A DNA stretch of 64,000 nt from Alteromonas sp. M12 (GTDB taxonomy: Bacteria; Pseudomonadota; Gammaproteobacteria; Enterobacterales; Alteromonadaceae): positions 3,720,001-3,784,000 of the forward strand of contig NZ_CP144164.1 of assembly GCF_037478005.1 (NCBI RefSeq). Direction: 5' to 3'. The first letter of the stretch is position 1, and each line of letters starts with the position of its first letter. Shown here one piece after another: positions 10,585-19,800 of this stretch. The notes beneath the pieces were generated by a model. That model did not search any database. It saw nothing but the letters and a program-made list of their open reading frames with translations, and was not told the origin of the DNA. The translations under genes and the position numbers were made by a program.

Positions 10585-11363
10585 GCCCCGCGCAAAATCC
10601 ACCCTGTAGGCGGTGGCTTTAGCCCCGCGTTAGGGGAATTCCATGGCCTAAAGACCATGCTACAAATAAGATGATTTCCCCTACCCTGTAGGCGGTGGTT
10701 TTAGCCCCGCGTTAGGGGAATTTCATGGCCTAAAGGCCATGCTACAACCTGCGCGGAAACCTTGGTGGGAGGTTAACCACCTTCCATGGCCTAAAGACCA
10801 TGCTACGACCTGTAGGCGGTGGTTTTAGCCCCGCGTTAGGGGAATTCCATGGCCTAAAGACCATGCTACAACCTGCGCGGAAACCTTGGTGGGAGGTTAA
10901 CCACCTTCCATGGCCTAAAGGCCATGCTACAAATAAGATGATTTCCCCTACCCTGTAGGCGGTGGCTTTAGCCCCGCGTTAGGGGAATTTCATGGCCTAA
11001 AGACCATGCTACAACCTGCGCGCAATCATCGGTGGGAGGTTAACCATCTCCCATAGCCTAAAGACCATGCTACAACCTGCGCGCAAACCTTGGTGGGAGG
11101 TTAACCATTTTCCATGGCCTAAAGACCATGCTACAACCTGCGCGAAAACCTCGTTGGGAGGTTAACCACCTTCCATGGCCTAAAGGCCATGCTACAAATA
11201 AGATGATTTCCCCTACCCTGTAGGCGGTGGCTTTAGCCCCGCGTTAGGGGAATTTCATGGCCTAAAGACCATGCTACAAATAAGATGATTTCCCCTACCC
11301 TGTAAGCGGTGGCTTTAGCCCCGCATCATCGGAACATAACAACAGGCTGAAGCCCGTCCTACA
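10585..11363. repeat. Array of REP palindromes arranged as REPIN/BIME-like units
   Basis: About 780 bases built almost only from short GTAG-headed hairpins. Family Y, on the minus strand: GTAG, a 7-bp stem CATGG(T/C)C/GGCCATG and a TTTA loop; ten copies at 10632-10653, 10724-10745, 10785-10806, 10848-10869, 10909-10930, 10991-11012, 11052-11073, 11113-11134, 11174-11195 and 11256-11277. Family X, on the plus strand: GTAG, stem GCGG(T)GGC/GCCCCGC and a TTTA loop; six copies at 10606, 10688, 10812, 10955, 11220 and 11302 (the last has GTAA). Five Y copies follow an X copy as inverted pairs; the other five follow a different 36-base module containing GGTGGGAGGTTAACC (from 10748, 10872, 11014, 11075 and 11136). 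A third REP type, GTAG plus ACGGGCT/AGCCTGT on the minus strand, closes the array at 11342-11362. The architecture matches REPs recognised by TnpA-REP (RAYT) proteins. Confidence 0.9.
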
Positions 11364-11371
11364 GTGGTGGA

Positions 11372-12652
11372 TTAAACCGAAAGCGGGACTAATCGACCTA
11401 GTGGTTCGTCTAATGATTTAGGGGGTTCGGTGAACCAATGGGCTTGTTTATCCCCCATGTAAAGACAATCCTCTAAACGCACACCAAACTCGCCGGGGAT
11501 ATAAATTCCGGGCTCATTCGACAAGCACATACCTTTATTTAGTGGCGTTGTTTCACCTTTAACAAAGTTGACACTTTCATGACCTTCCATGCCGATGCCG
11601 TGCCCTGTTCGGTGTGACAAACCAGGTAGCTTGTAAAGTGGCCCATAACCTTGTTTTTCGTAATACGCTCTCACCGCGTCGTCCACTTTACCCGCAGCAG
11701 TACCAACTAGAGCGGTTTCGTATGCTATTTGTTGGCCTTTTTTGACCGTTTCCCAAACTGCGCGCTGTTTTTTAGATGCTTCGCCGAAAACAAAGGTTCG
11801 ACTGATATCTGATTGATAACCATGCACACTACAACCGCTGTCCATTAAAATGACTGAGCCTTGTTTAATAACCTGCGACTGCCCAGTGCCATGTGGATAA
11901 GCACTTGCTTCATTAAACAGCGCTAAACACCAAGTATTTGTGCCGCCAAGCTGTGATTGAGTAGCGTCCATCAATTGTTTTACATCGTGTTGCGTCATGC
12001 CCAATTGAAGCTGAGAAAACACATGTTCATAGGCCATCAAAGTCACTTCATTGGCTTTATGCATAAGCGTCAATTCATGTGCAGATTTATACATGCGGCA
12101 AGCTAAGGTGACCGGTTCGGCGCTGACGTGATTCATATCAGGTAGCAAAGCCATTACGCCATCAAGGACGAAGTATCTAAGCGTAGACTCAAAACCCAAC
12201 TTGCCTTTTCTTATGCCTCGGTCTTGCAAAACCTGTTTGATTAGCTCAAAGGGACTTTCATGCTCTTGCCAAACTCGAACATCATCACCAAGTTTTAAAG
12301 ACTCACGAATACTTGGCTCTTCAAAAAAGGGACAAACAACGGCAATATCACCGCTTTGAGGAATGACAACGCCGGTAAGCCTTTCACTTCGCCACCACTG
12401 AATTCCAGTAAAGTAATCCATAGCCGCACCAGGCTCTAGAATAATGGCATCTATTTTTTGTTCTGCCATATGCTTCTGCGCCGCAGCAATACGCAGCTTT
12501 TTCTCTTGCACTGAAATCGGTTGAACGTTGCCAGTAACCTTTGACAGTTTGGTTGATGTAACAGGTGATGCCGCGGTCTCCAACGACAAACCATTGAATG
12601 CTATAGATGCCATTCCGAAAGAGGATAATTTTAAGAAAGTTCTTTTTTGCAC
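11372..12652 (-). CDS. Exported M24-family metallopeptidase (Xaa-Pro aminopeptidase-like)
   Basis: 426 residues. The pita-bread fold's five metal ligands are all present: D271 (ILMDSG), D282 (SDISRTF), H351 (TGHGIGMEGHE), E380 (LSNEPGIY) and E394 (VRLEDCLY), with a creatinase-like N-terminal domain before them. The N-terminus QKRTFLKLSSFG resembles a twin-arginine signal in KR form, followed by a hydrophobic stretch ending near TAASP, so export through Tat as a folded metalloenzyme is likely. Function: release of N-terminal residues preceding proline, or a related dipeptidase. It stands alone; its 3' end abuts the REP array. Confidence 0.85.
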   Translation of the reverse strand: MQKRTFLKLSSFGMASIAFNGLSLETAASPVTSTKLSKVTGNVQPISVQEKKLRIAAAQKHMAEQKIDAIILEPGAAMDYFTGIQWWRSERLTGVVIPQSGDIAVVCPFFEEPSIRESLKLGDDVRVWQEHESPFELIKQVLQDRGIRKGKLGFESTLRYFVLDGVMALLPDMNHVSAEPVTLACRMYKSAHELTLMHKANEVTLMAYEHVFSQLQLGMTQHDVKQLMDATQSQLGGTNTWCLALFNEASAYPHGTGQSQVIKQGSVILMDSGCSVHGYQSDISRTFVFGEASKKQRAVWETVKKGQQIAYETALVGTAAGKVDDAVRAYYEKQGYGPLYKLPGLSHRTGHGIGMEGHESVNFVKGETTPLNKGMCLSNEPGIYIPGEFGVRLEDCLYMGDKQAHWFTEPPKSLDEPLGRLVPLSV

Positions 12653-12905
12653 AATGATATAAGCCCAAGACGTTTTTAATTATAATATGTGCAAAAAACA
12701 CGCAACGCAATATTGCTACTCTAGACTTCCTTCAATCTCTATCCCGAAGCCCTGCTATGAAACGTTTAAGGCAAATAACTTATCGAAAAGCATACGGTCT
12801 ACAATATTTGAAAACGATTCAGTCATGTACAAAGCATAACTTTATCGGCAAACTCAATTAGGTACACCTAAAATTAAAACTAAAAACGTAAAATGGACTT
12901 ATTTT

Positions 12906-14105
12906 ATGAACACTGATTCAATCTCAAAAACATATGCATTTTTTATTAAAAATACGTTTTTCATTCTTCTGTTAAGCGTATTTTCAAATTTGAGCTACGC
13001 CCAACAAATGGGTGGGAACAACGAAAACTCGGTTTTCGCACAACAATCCGCACAGAGCGCCATTAAATTTGCTGAAGCACTGAATAATCACGATATAGAT
13101 AGTTTAGGAGAAATGACCGACACGAAAAATTTAGGGCAAATTGTTGGCAGTGCGTTATTTTCCAAACAAAGTGAAATAAATGATTTTGTGCGTGGATTTT
13201 CGGCGGAACGCACACGGAAAACCTTAATCAATAATCTTTTTGCACAATTTTTCAATGAAGAATCAAACTCTAGCTTTATACGCATGCTTGACGAGCAAGG
13301 TGCCCTGCGCCCCCTTGTCCGCATCGACTACGCGACAGGTGGGCATGAATACCTGATTTTATTTCTCAACGAAGAACAAAAAGTTTTTGATTTCCATATC
13401 GCCAGCAAAGGCGCTCAATTTAGTGACTCCTTAACCCAAGCAACGGCATTGATGATATCTACTGATGATTCTTTTTTTGGCAAAATGTTTGGTAAAGAAA
13501 AAATTAACAAAGATGTGGTGGAGAAATTCCAACGAATTGGCAGCTTACGTCAATCAGGGCAATTTCTAGAAGCTTATAAATTGCTTTTAAGTATGCCGGA
13601 AGATATGAAAAAGCAACGAGTCATGATTGATACTGGTGTTGGCCTTGCGCAAAATATTAATGATCAAGAATATCTCGCACAACTTAGTTTGTTAGACAAA
13701 TACTTTGGTCACCTACCCTCTACCCAATTTATGCTGCTAGATTATTATGTGATGACCGAGAATAACGTCAAAGTCATGCAAGCGATGGAGAACGTCATTA
13801 AACGCTTTGGAATGGATGGAGCCCTTGGCGAGCTGAGTGCAAATTTATATTACAACGCGGGAGAAATGAATGAAGCATTAAAATATGCCTACCTAGGTGT
13901 CAATGCTGAGCCAAATTTTGAACCTCCCTACTGGACCTTGTTAACCATCTATAATGAACAACAAAACTACCAAGGAGTAGCTGATACATTGAATCTGATC
14001 AGTGAACGATTGTATTACGAATTTACTCCTGAGAGTTTGGGAAGTGAACCCGCGTTTGCCGGATTCCTAGCCTCAGAAGAATACCAAGTGTGGTTACAAA
14101 ACTAA
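12906..14105 (+). CDS. Exported protein of unknown function with TPR-like C-terminus
   Basis: 399 residues, not recognised. A long N-terminal region (residues 1-33) ends in a signal-peptide-like hydrophobic segment, IKNTFFILLLSVFSNLSYA, with probable cleavage before QQM. Residues 45-160 form a compact domain reminiscent of small ligand-binding or DUF3887-like folds, based only on pattern (FAEALNNHD...). The C-terminal half is helical with TPR-like stretches (LSANLYYNAGEMNEALKYAY; residues about 300-370). Divergent from the M24 peptidase gene across 253 bases and convergent with ubiI. Confidence 0.7.
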   Translation: MNTDSISKTYAFFIKNTFFILLLSVFSNLSYAQQMGGNNENSVFAQQSAQSAIKFAEALNNHDIDSLGEMTDTKNLGQIVGSALFSKQSEINDFVRGFSAERTRKTLINNLFAQFFNEESNSSFIRMLDEQGALRPLVRIDYATGGHEYLILFLNEEQKVFDFHIASKGAQFSDSLTQATALMISTDDSFFGKMFGKEKINKDVVEKFQRIGSLRQSGQFLEAYKLLLSMPEDMKKQRVMIDTGVGLAQNINDQEYLAQLSLLDKYFGHLPSTQFMLLDYYVMTENNVKVMQAMENVIKRFGMDGALGELSANLYYNAGEMNEALKYAYLGVNAEPNFEPPYWTLLTIYNEQQNYQGVADTLNLISERLYYEFTPESLGSEPAFAGFLASEEYQVWLQN

Positions 14106-14118
14106 CTAAATAACCGAT

Positions 14119-14151
14119 AAAAACAGCAAGTTAATAAGTACTAACTTGCTG
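14119..14151 (-). terminator. Rho-independent terminator overlapping the ubiI stop
   Basis: A 10-bp perfect stem, CAGCAAGTTA (14124-14133) with TAACTTGCTG (14142-14151), followed on the minus strand by a T5 run. The ubiI TAG lies inside the hairpin. It ends the ygfB-pepP-ubiH-ubiI operon. Confidence 0.8.
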
Positions 14152-15370
14152 AATCTAAGCTGGTATCTATATTTGCCAGCTTAGGTAAATTGCCCTCAAT
14201 TCCAACTGCTTGTTTAATAATATCGTTTTTTAACGGCGATAACTGATTTGTCGCTGATAACCCTATATCTCTGATCAACTTTTTCACCGGGTTGGCACCA
14301 CTAAAAAGTCGCTTGAAGCTCTCCATGACGGCAATCATTTGCAGTGCTTCTGATTTACGCCAACGCTCAAATGAACGCAGGTTTTTAGCCAAACCTATAT
14401 CTTTATTTTGCTGTTGCAATTCAACCAGCACTTCGGCTAATGCAGCTGCATCAGCAATACCTAAGTTTGCGCCCTGCCCTGCTAAAGGATGTATGGTATG
14501 AGCAGCATCTCCAATCAAAACAATACGGTCACTCACCCACTTGCGACAATAACGCATTTTTAACGGATAACTGGCTCGTTTACTCACAAGCTTCACTTGT
14601 CCTAAACGCGTGTCACTGGCGGCACTCAAGGCATGATTAAATGCTCGATCATCCAATTTTAACAGAGACTCTGCCTTTTCGACTCTTTGTGACCAAACAA
14701 TTGAGCACAAGTTTTTTTCATACAATGGCAACAACGCCAGAGGTCCGTCAGGGGTAAACACTTGTCGCGCCACATTTTCGTGCGCGAATTCTGTTTCAAT
14801 AGTGGCAACGATAGCAATCTGATCGTAATCCCAAAAAGTCAGCGGTAAATTTGCCACTTTACGCACCAACGAATTCGCGCCATCAGCACCAACCACTAGT
14901 TTACTGCTGACATGATTGCCATTTTCTAGACTAATGAAACTTTCTGATTGACCAATGGAAATATTGGCGATTTTGGCACTAGCCGCAATTTCTACATTAG
15001 CGACTTGTTTGAGTTGTTGCATCAAACCTAAGCGGATGGCTTGATTTTCAATAATACTCCCTAGGTGTGTTTGCTGAATATCCGATGCCCAAAAATCAAT
15101 TTTGGCAAAACTATCCTGTTCCCACACTTGCATGTGTTGATAAGGCTGCAATCGTTGCTCGCAAATGCCTTGCCAAGCGCCTAAATTGCAAAAAATGTTC
15201 TGACTAGCAAGATTAATTGCACTTACTCGTAACTCTGGATCTTGACCCAGAGGCTGATCCGCCGGCTCAGAATCGATAACCACAACACGCAAATCAGTAT
15301 TCTGCAACGCCAGTGCAGCCGTTAAGCCAATAATGCCTGCGCCAATAATTGCTACGTCATAATTTTGCAT
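14141..15370 (-). CDS. ubiI: FAD-dependent ubiquinone biosynthesis C5-hydroxylase UbiI (VisC)
   Basis: Class A flavin monooxygenase that hydroxylates the ring of the ubiquinone precursor at C5. With the start at ATG 15370 the protein has 409 residues; the frame stays open upstream to 15406, but an AGGA site lies properly before 15370 and the Rossmann GAGIIG loop then sits at residues 10-15 as usual. The DG motif is VVGADGANSLV, and the second FAD motif is LIGDAAHTIHPLAGQGANLG. Its start overlaps the end of ubiH by 14 bases, showing translational coupling. UbiI and UbiH are hard to tell apart by eye; the assignment rests on E. coli-like order (ubiH then visC). Confidence 0.9.
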   Translation of the reverse strand: MQNYDVAIIGAGIIGLTAALALQNTDLRVVVIDSEPADQPLGQDPELRVSAINLASQNIFCNLGAWQGICEQRLQPYQHMQVWEQDSFAKIDFWASDIQQTHLGSIIENQAIRLGLMQQLKQVANVEIAASAKIANISIGQSESFISLENGNHVSSKLVVGADGANSLVRKVANLPLTFWDYDQIAIVATIETEFAHENVARQVFTPDGPLALLPLYEKNLCSIVWSQRVEKAESLLKLDDRAFNHALSAASDTRLGQVKLVSKRASYPLKMRYCRKWVSDRIVLIGDAAHTIHPLAGQGANLGIADAAALAEVLVELQQQNKDIGLAKNLRSFERWRKSEALQMIAVMESFKRLFSGANPVKKLIRDIGLSATNQLSPLKNDIIKQAVGIEGNLPKLANIDTSLDSAS

Positions 15371-16622
15371 GGAGTTTTCCTGATGTGCCGTGAAAGCCCA
15401 TGGCATGGTGAGCTAAAATTTGTTTTATCCTAGGATGACAATCTAAAATACCAAGGGCTAGATTACGCCCTAAAACTAACGGAGGATAAAGATTAGAAAA
15501 AGTATGGACCAATAAATCCGTTGCACTAATTAAGCGGTCTTGGTCATTTTTGCGATTTTGTTGGTAGCGCTGTAGAGTTCGATATTGACCGATATCCTGA
15601 GTTTCTTCAGCTAATATAATATGCACAAGTTCATCAACATCTCTTAGCCCCAAGTTCAATCCTTGCCCTGCAATGGGATGTAAGGTTTGGCAAGCATTTC
15701 CCAATAACGCGGTGCGATGGTGAATGTGTTGTAACGCTTTACTTTGAATCAATGGAAAAGCACTGCGCCTACCGACGGCTTTTATTTTCCCTAATCGATA
15801 ACCGAACTCATCTTGTAAACGCGCAATAAACTCCTCATCGCTTAACGCCAATACGTCCTCACATTGCTTTTGCGACAACGTCCAGACTAACGAACTTCGA
15901 TACGAATCGGCTTGTTGCAATGGAGTCGTTAAAGGTAACAAAGCCAAAGGGCCATATTGGGTAAAACGTTCGAATGCAGTGTTGTTATGGTCTTCATACA
16001 GCGCAACATTGGCTACGATCGCTGATTGCTGATAATCTTTGAGCTGAATTTCGATGCCTGATTTTTCGCGAGTTGGGGAATTCCCTCCTTCCGCAATTGC
16101 CAATAGCGACGCACTCAATCGTTGTTCATCACCTAGAATTACATCTATCTGCCCCGAAGATTTATGAAGCTGTTCAATTGTTTGACCATAAAAAAAGGTA
16201 ACTTGTTTTGCGTATCGGTGGATTTCGTTTTGCAATAAATTCACCAACACGGGTAATTCAATCACCTGCCCCAAAGCATCCAGTTGGTATTCTTGCGCAG
16301 CTAAGGTACTGCTCCCCAAATGACCTTGATCTGACACATGTATATGCGAAATTGGGCAAGCAAATTCAGATAACCCCGTTAAGCCTAACGCGGTTAACAT
16401 CTGGTTTGACTGGGCAGAAAGAGCAACACTGCGCAAATCTAAATAGCTTGAATCGTCACCGCTAGAATACTCTGAACGGGGCGTCGCCGCTTCAGGGCTC
16501 TGATTAGCCTCTATCACGGCAACCTTAAGCTGACTTTGTTTCACAATCGCCAACGCTAAGCTAAGACCCACGGCCCCGCCACCAGCGATCACCAAATCAA
16601 ATGATTGTTCAGCTTTGTTCAT
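15357..16622 (-). CDS. ubiH: FAD-dependent 2-octaprenyl-6-methoxyphenol hydroxylase UbiH
   Basis: Flavin hydroxylase acting on C1 of the ubiquinone ring. 421 residues with DLVIAGGGAVGLSLALAI at the N-terminus (Rossmann loop) and LLGNACQTLHPIAGQGLNLG near residue 300 (FAD ribityl-binding motif). The usual GADG/AADG motif reads AIAEGGNSPTR, a D-to-E change at a conserved position. It lies 5 bases after pepP and overlaps ubiI. Membership in the ygfB-pepP-ubiH-ubiI operon matches enterobacterial order. Confidence 0.92.
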   Translation of the reverse strand: MNKAEQSFDLVIAGGGAVGLSLALAIVKQSQLKVAVIEANQSPEAATPRSEYSSGDDSSYLDLRSVALSAQSNQMLTALGLTGLSEFACPISHIHVSDQGHLGSSTLAAQEYQLDALGQVIELPVLVNLLQNEIHRYAKQVTFFYGQTIEQLHKSSGQIDVILGDEQRLSASLLAIAEGGNSPTREKSGIEIQLKDYQQSAIVANVALYEDHNNTAFERFTQYGPLALLPLTTPLQQADSYRSSLVWTLSQKQCEDVLALSDEEFIARLQDEFGYRLGKIKAVGRRSAFPLIQSKALQHIHHRTALLGNACQTLHPIAGQGLNLGLRDVDELVHIILAEETQDIGQYRTLQRYQQNRKNDQDRLISATDLLVHTFSNLYPPLVLGRNLALGILDCHPRIKQILAHHAMGFHGTSGKLHAKL

Positions 16623-16627
16623 TATTG

Positions 16628-17947
16628 CTAGTTCGCCATCAAATTTTCAATATCTGCAATGGTCTTTGGCACTTTATCGGTTAACACTTCATACCCATCT
16701 TCGGTAATCACAATATTATCTTCAATACGAATACCAATGCCTTTCCATTTAGGATCAACCTCAGCCGTTTCAGACACATACAAACCAGGTTCAACAGTCA
16801 TAACCATGCCAGGTTCAAACTCCCGATCTGCACCTGCCACTTTATAGTTACCCACATCATGTACATCCAAGCCAAGCCAATGTCCAAGTCCATGCATGAA
16901 GAACTGACGGTAATTTTGTTGTTCAATGTTGTCTTCTAAGTCACCACTCAACAATCCCAATTCAATTAGTCCCCTCGTGAGGACTTCAATGGCTTTATCA
17001 GATGCGGCTTTGAAGGTACTTCCAGGTTTAAACAAGGCAAAAGACGCCAATTGTGCATCCAACACCAGTTGATATAACGCTTTTTGTGGTTCGCTAAATC
17101 GACCATTTACCGGAAACGTGCGAGTAATGTCCGCTGCATATCCTTGCAATTCAGCACCGGCATCGATCAGCACTAAGGTATTGTCTTGTAGCTCACAATT
17201 ATTTTCGGTGTAATGCAAAATACACCCATTGTCGCCGCTACCAACAATAGTTGAGTAAGCAGGTGACTTTGCACCATGCATGGCAAAATGGTGATGAATC
17301 GTGGCTTCTAAATGAAATTCATTTTTGCCCACTTCGCTGAATTTCATTGCGGCGATATGCGCATCACAAGAAATTTCGGCAGCTTGGCGCATAATTGAAA
17401 TTTCAAAGTCAGATTTAAATAGGCGCATTTCATGTAGCAGTATGCGAATATCGAATTCGCAACTAGGAGCGATTTTCGATTGTTTTGGCGCATTGCGTAA
17501 GTTGACGAGTACTTCATCCATTAACGCATCACTAGGGCCATGATGACCGCGAGCGAAATACAGATTTTCGTGACCATTTAGGTAACTTGTTAAACCTACT
17601 AGGATATCGTCTAGGGGGTGAGCTATGTCGACTTCATAATCAGCTGGTGCCGCCTCAGCTCCAATCCGTCTACCTTGCCAAATTTCTGCTAATTCATCTT
17701 TAGGTAAACAAAATAAAGCGCTGAATACATCGCCCATTAATGGACTATTACTAATCACTAAATAGGCATCGGCTTCTGGAAAGCCTGACAAATAATGAAA
17801 ATCACTGTCTTGGCGAAAAGGAAACTCAGTATCATTGCTGCGGGTTACCATGTTTGCTGCAGGTATGACGGCAATACTGTTTGGCAACATTCGCTCACGT
17901 AAAATTTGTCGGCGTTTAGTGCACTCTTTAATTAATTCTGATGACAT
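16628..17947 (-). CDS. pepP: Xaa-Pro aminopeptidase P
   Basis: Cytoplasmic dinuclear metallopeptidase that removes an N-terminal residue preceding proline. 439 residues when started at ATG 17947, whose A is the last base of the ygfB TGA (TGATG overlap); a TTG one codon upstream is possible but less likely. The M24 ligands are present: D262 (LIDAG), D273 (AADITRTF), H356 (HGLGHWLG), E386 (TVEPGLY) and E409 (IRIEDN), and the aminopeptidase-P N-terminal domain (MLPNSIAVIPAAN, FHYLSGFPE) precedes them. Second gene of the operon. Confidence 0.96.
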   Translation of the reverse strand: MSSELIKECTKRRQILRERMLPNSIAVIPAANMVTRSNDTEFPFRQDSDFHYLSGFPEADAYLVISNSPLMGDVFSALFCLPKDELAEIWQGRRIGAEAAPADYEVDIAHPLDDILVGLTSYLNGHENLYFARGHHGPSDALMDEVLVNLRNAPKQSKIAPSCEFDIRILLHEMRLFKSDFEISIMRQAAEISCDAHIAAMKFSEVGKNEFHLEATIHHHFAMHGAKSPAYSTIVGSGDNGCILHYTENNCELQDNTLVLIDAGAELQGYAADITRTFPVNGRFSEPQKALYQLVLDAQLASFALFKPGSTFKAASDKAIEVLTRGLIELGLLSGDLEDNIEQQNYRQFFMHGLGHWLGLDVHDVGNYKVAGADREFEPGMVMTVEPGLYVSETAEVDPKWKGIGIRIEDNIVITEDGYEVLTDKVPKTIADIENLMAN

Positions 17948-18516
17948 CAATGTACCGTCTTAGGTTCAGTTTGTGCTTGGTCAGCTGAATGACCCAATTC
18001 GTTGAAACATAACATGCAAGAAACTCGAACGTATTCGATGACTTCGAACAAGGCTTTTTCTGCTTCCTCATTTTCTGGCATGGTTTCGTCCATACGAGAA
18101 ATCTCATAGAAATCTTCTAACGCTTCTTTCACGTCGGCAGAACAGGCAGTTAAATCAGCTTGGTGCAAACCAAACCCCAACATAAAACCTTGAATCCAAT
18201 TGATTAATGCTTTGCCTCTTTCGTTAATTGGAGCTGAGTCATCGGGCATACATAAGGTTAAAGTGAAATCGGTTTCTAATAACTGTTGGCAGGTATCATT
18301 GTAAAGCGCGGTTAATTGCACTTGAACCTCATTAGGTAAAGCGTCACCTTGATTTATTGAATCATTAAGCGCAACTGACCATTCCTGACTTTCTAACGCC
18401 ATTCCACCCGATAACATACCGCAAAAAATGCCATGTACTTCAGATGCATCAGTGAGAATATTGTGCTGTTCCAATAAAGTAGACAACTCTTCATAATTTA
18501 AATGCGATGGATTCAA
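17947..18516 (-). CDS. ygfB: YgfB/YecA-type UPF0149 family protein
   Basis: 189-residue UPF0149 protein; E. coli YgfB has 192. The helical pattern HGIFCGMLSGG near residue 25 and the W-x-x-GFMLGFG segment near residues 110-116 are family hallmarks. In Pseudomonas a YgfB homologue influences beta-lactamase-related gene expression, but the general function is not settled. First gene of the minus-strand operon, upstream of pepP; coupled to it by the TGATG junction. Confidence 0.9.
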   Translation of the reverse strand: MNPSHLNYEELSTLLEQHNILTDASEVHGIFCGMLSGGMALESQEWSVALNDSINQGDALPNEVQVQLTALYNDTCQQLLETDFTLTLCMPDDSAPINERGKALINWIQGFMLGFGLHQADLTACSADVKEALEDFYEISRMDETMPENEEAEKALFEVIEYVRVSCMLCFNELGHSADQAQTEPKTVH

Positions 18517-18737
18517 TTTTGTTTCCTTTATTTTCCATTAGTGCCATTTCCACTCAAGAACTGACACAAGATAGGGCTTTGAGATCGTATCACTACCAAA
18601 GGTGCCTGCCTAGAGCATGATGAGGCTTTAGTAAAGCTTTGTCATTTTGATAGCGGTGACTGTGTTGAAATTTCGCCACTTAGTGCAGTTTATAAGCAAC
18701 TAAAAATGAATTACCAGTTTTCGATTTTATTTTAGCG

Positions 18738-18756
18738 CCGCTATGCTAAAATTCGT
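18738..18756 (+). promoter_or_regulatory. Probable 6S RNA promoter (-10 region)
   Basis: TATGCT at 18742-18747 is a good sigma-70 -10 element about 10 bases before the inferred 6S RNA start. The -35 region is weak (TTTTCGA-like near 18718-18724), so the assignment rests on position. Confidence 0.4.
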
Positions 18757-18940
18757 AATTCTCCTGGGATGTTTGCCAGTTCAGTTTTGTCCCTGGCCGA
18801 TGCTATTTAACCTGGAAATTGATTCCACTACTATTGTGCAAGCTTGGCTAGTATCAAGACGCCTACGGTAGTGATGATGTTTCCGCCCTGAACTTTCGGT
18901 TCACGGGCCCACACCGAACAGCGGCATTTTGGGAGATTCT
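18757..18940 (+). ncRNA. ssrS: 6S RNA
   Basis: Regulator of sigma-70 RNA polymerase that mimics an open promoter. The two ends pair as in known 6S RNAs: CTCCTGGGATGTTTGCC at the 5' side with CGGCATTTTGGGAGATT at the 3' side; the internal CCCTGGCCGATG and CCGCCCTGAACTTTCGGTTC segments match the conserved strand patterns around the central bubble in gammaproteobacteria. Position beside ygfB and upstream of fau is also conserved. Ends are judged by the closing stem and are accurate only to a few bases. A strong terminator follows. Confidence 0.88.
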
Positions 18941-18951
18941 AATTTCATAGG

Positions 18952-18986
18952 GCGAGGTGTCAATTTATTTGACACCTCGCTTTTTT
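18952..18986 (+). terminator. Strong rho-independent terminator after 6S RNA
   Basis: A perfect 12-bp stem, GCGAGGTGTCAA (18952-18963) with TTGACACCTCGC (18969-18980), a 5-base loop and T6. It separates 6S RNA from the genes downstream, so fau is not simply co-transcribed here. Confidence 0.92.
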
Positions 18987-19203
18987 ATGCCCCCTCCAAA
19001 ATTCACAACCCATTGTTTTATAAGAATATAAAAGTTGTCGGTTCATAAATTGCAGGTTATTCTAATACTGTTGATTGGACGGAAAACAGGCGTTATACAA
19101 AATACTTCAGGCACACAGGGAATTGGCCGATACAGTGCGCTAGCAGTTTCTTAGTGAAAACCACTAAACTTTTAAAATTAACGTTGAAAAGAATAATAAT
19201 GTG

Positions 19204-19629
19204 ATGAAAGTGCCACCGACTGAACAACAGGCAATGCGTGAAGCTTGTCCTGAATTTTTTGAAGACCTAGACCATCAAATCGAATGGAAGTGGGACGAGC
19301 ATTTTGGCTGTCTTCTGGCTGAGTTTTCCGTGGACCATGCACAGCACGTTTATTCAATAGCCAAAAAACATTTTCCCCATATTTGGGATAAGAAGCAGTT
19401 TAAAAAAGCCAATCCGTTTCTCAAACACCGCGCAGGATTTTTCGGCATTCTCGAGAAAAAACAACAATTGCTTACCAAAGATGACAATGGGCAAAATGAC
19501 TTAATGCTGTCTTGGTGGCCCTGGGGACACGGTGCGACTATATCTGTTCGTTTGTTTCAAGCTAACGAGCAACCATTTGTGGAAACTCAAGGTTTATTCG
19601 ACAAAATTGCGTCTATCTTTTCTCGATAG
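19204..19629 (+). CDS. Hypothetical protein, 141 residues
   Basis: Not recognised. No signal peptide or membrane segment; rich in aromatic residues and histidine (HFPHIWDKKQF, SWWPWGHGATISV). A GTG lies one codon before the ATG used here, and the ribosome site is weak. The codon pattern is ordinary and the frame is open along its full length, so it is probably real. It sits alone between the 6S terminator and the ribokinase gene. Confidence 0.6.
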   Translation: MKVPPTEQQAMREACPEFFEDLDHQIEWKWDEHFGCLLAEFSVDHAQHVYSIAKKHFPHIWDKKQFKKANPFLKHRAGFFGILEKKQQLLTKDDNGQNDLMLSWWPWGHGATISVRLFQANEQPFVETQGLFDKIASIFSR

Positions 19630-19800
19630 CCTAGCAATCTCGAAGTGCAGAAATTTTCAGCAATAAGTTATCAATAGTTAAAAAATAACCTTTAGGCCGT
19701 CAAAGTTGACCAAATGGTCAGGTTAAACTGTTCTTTTTAGCGTTAACTTATGGTACAAACGCATTTCTTTGTAATCTCATAGCGCTAAATTGGAACTTTT

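Noticed and set aside
10585..11363. CRISPR array
   Set aside because: Repeats recur at uneven distances, the intervals are themselves repeated, there are no unique spacers and no cas genes. The GTAG-hairpin design fits REPs.
18582..18735. Short plus-strand open frame (about 50 codons) before 6S RNA, as a possible zapA remnant
   Set aside because: It reads HDEALVKLCHFDSGD and onwards, with no similarity to ZapA, no start with a ribosome site and no known homologue; likely chance.
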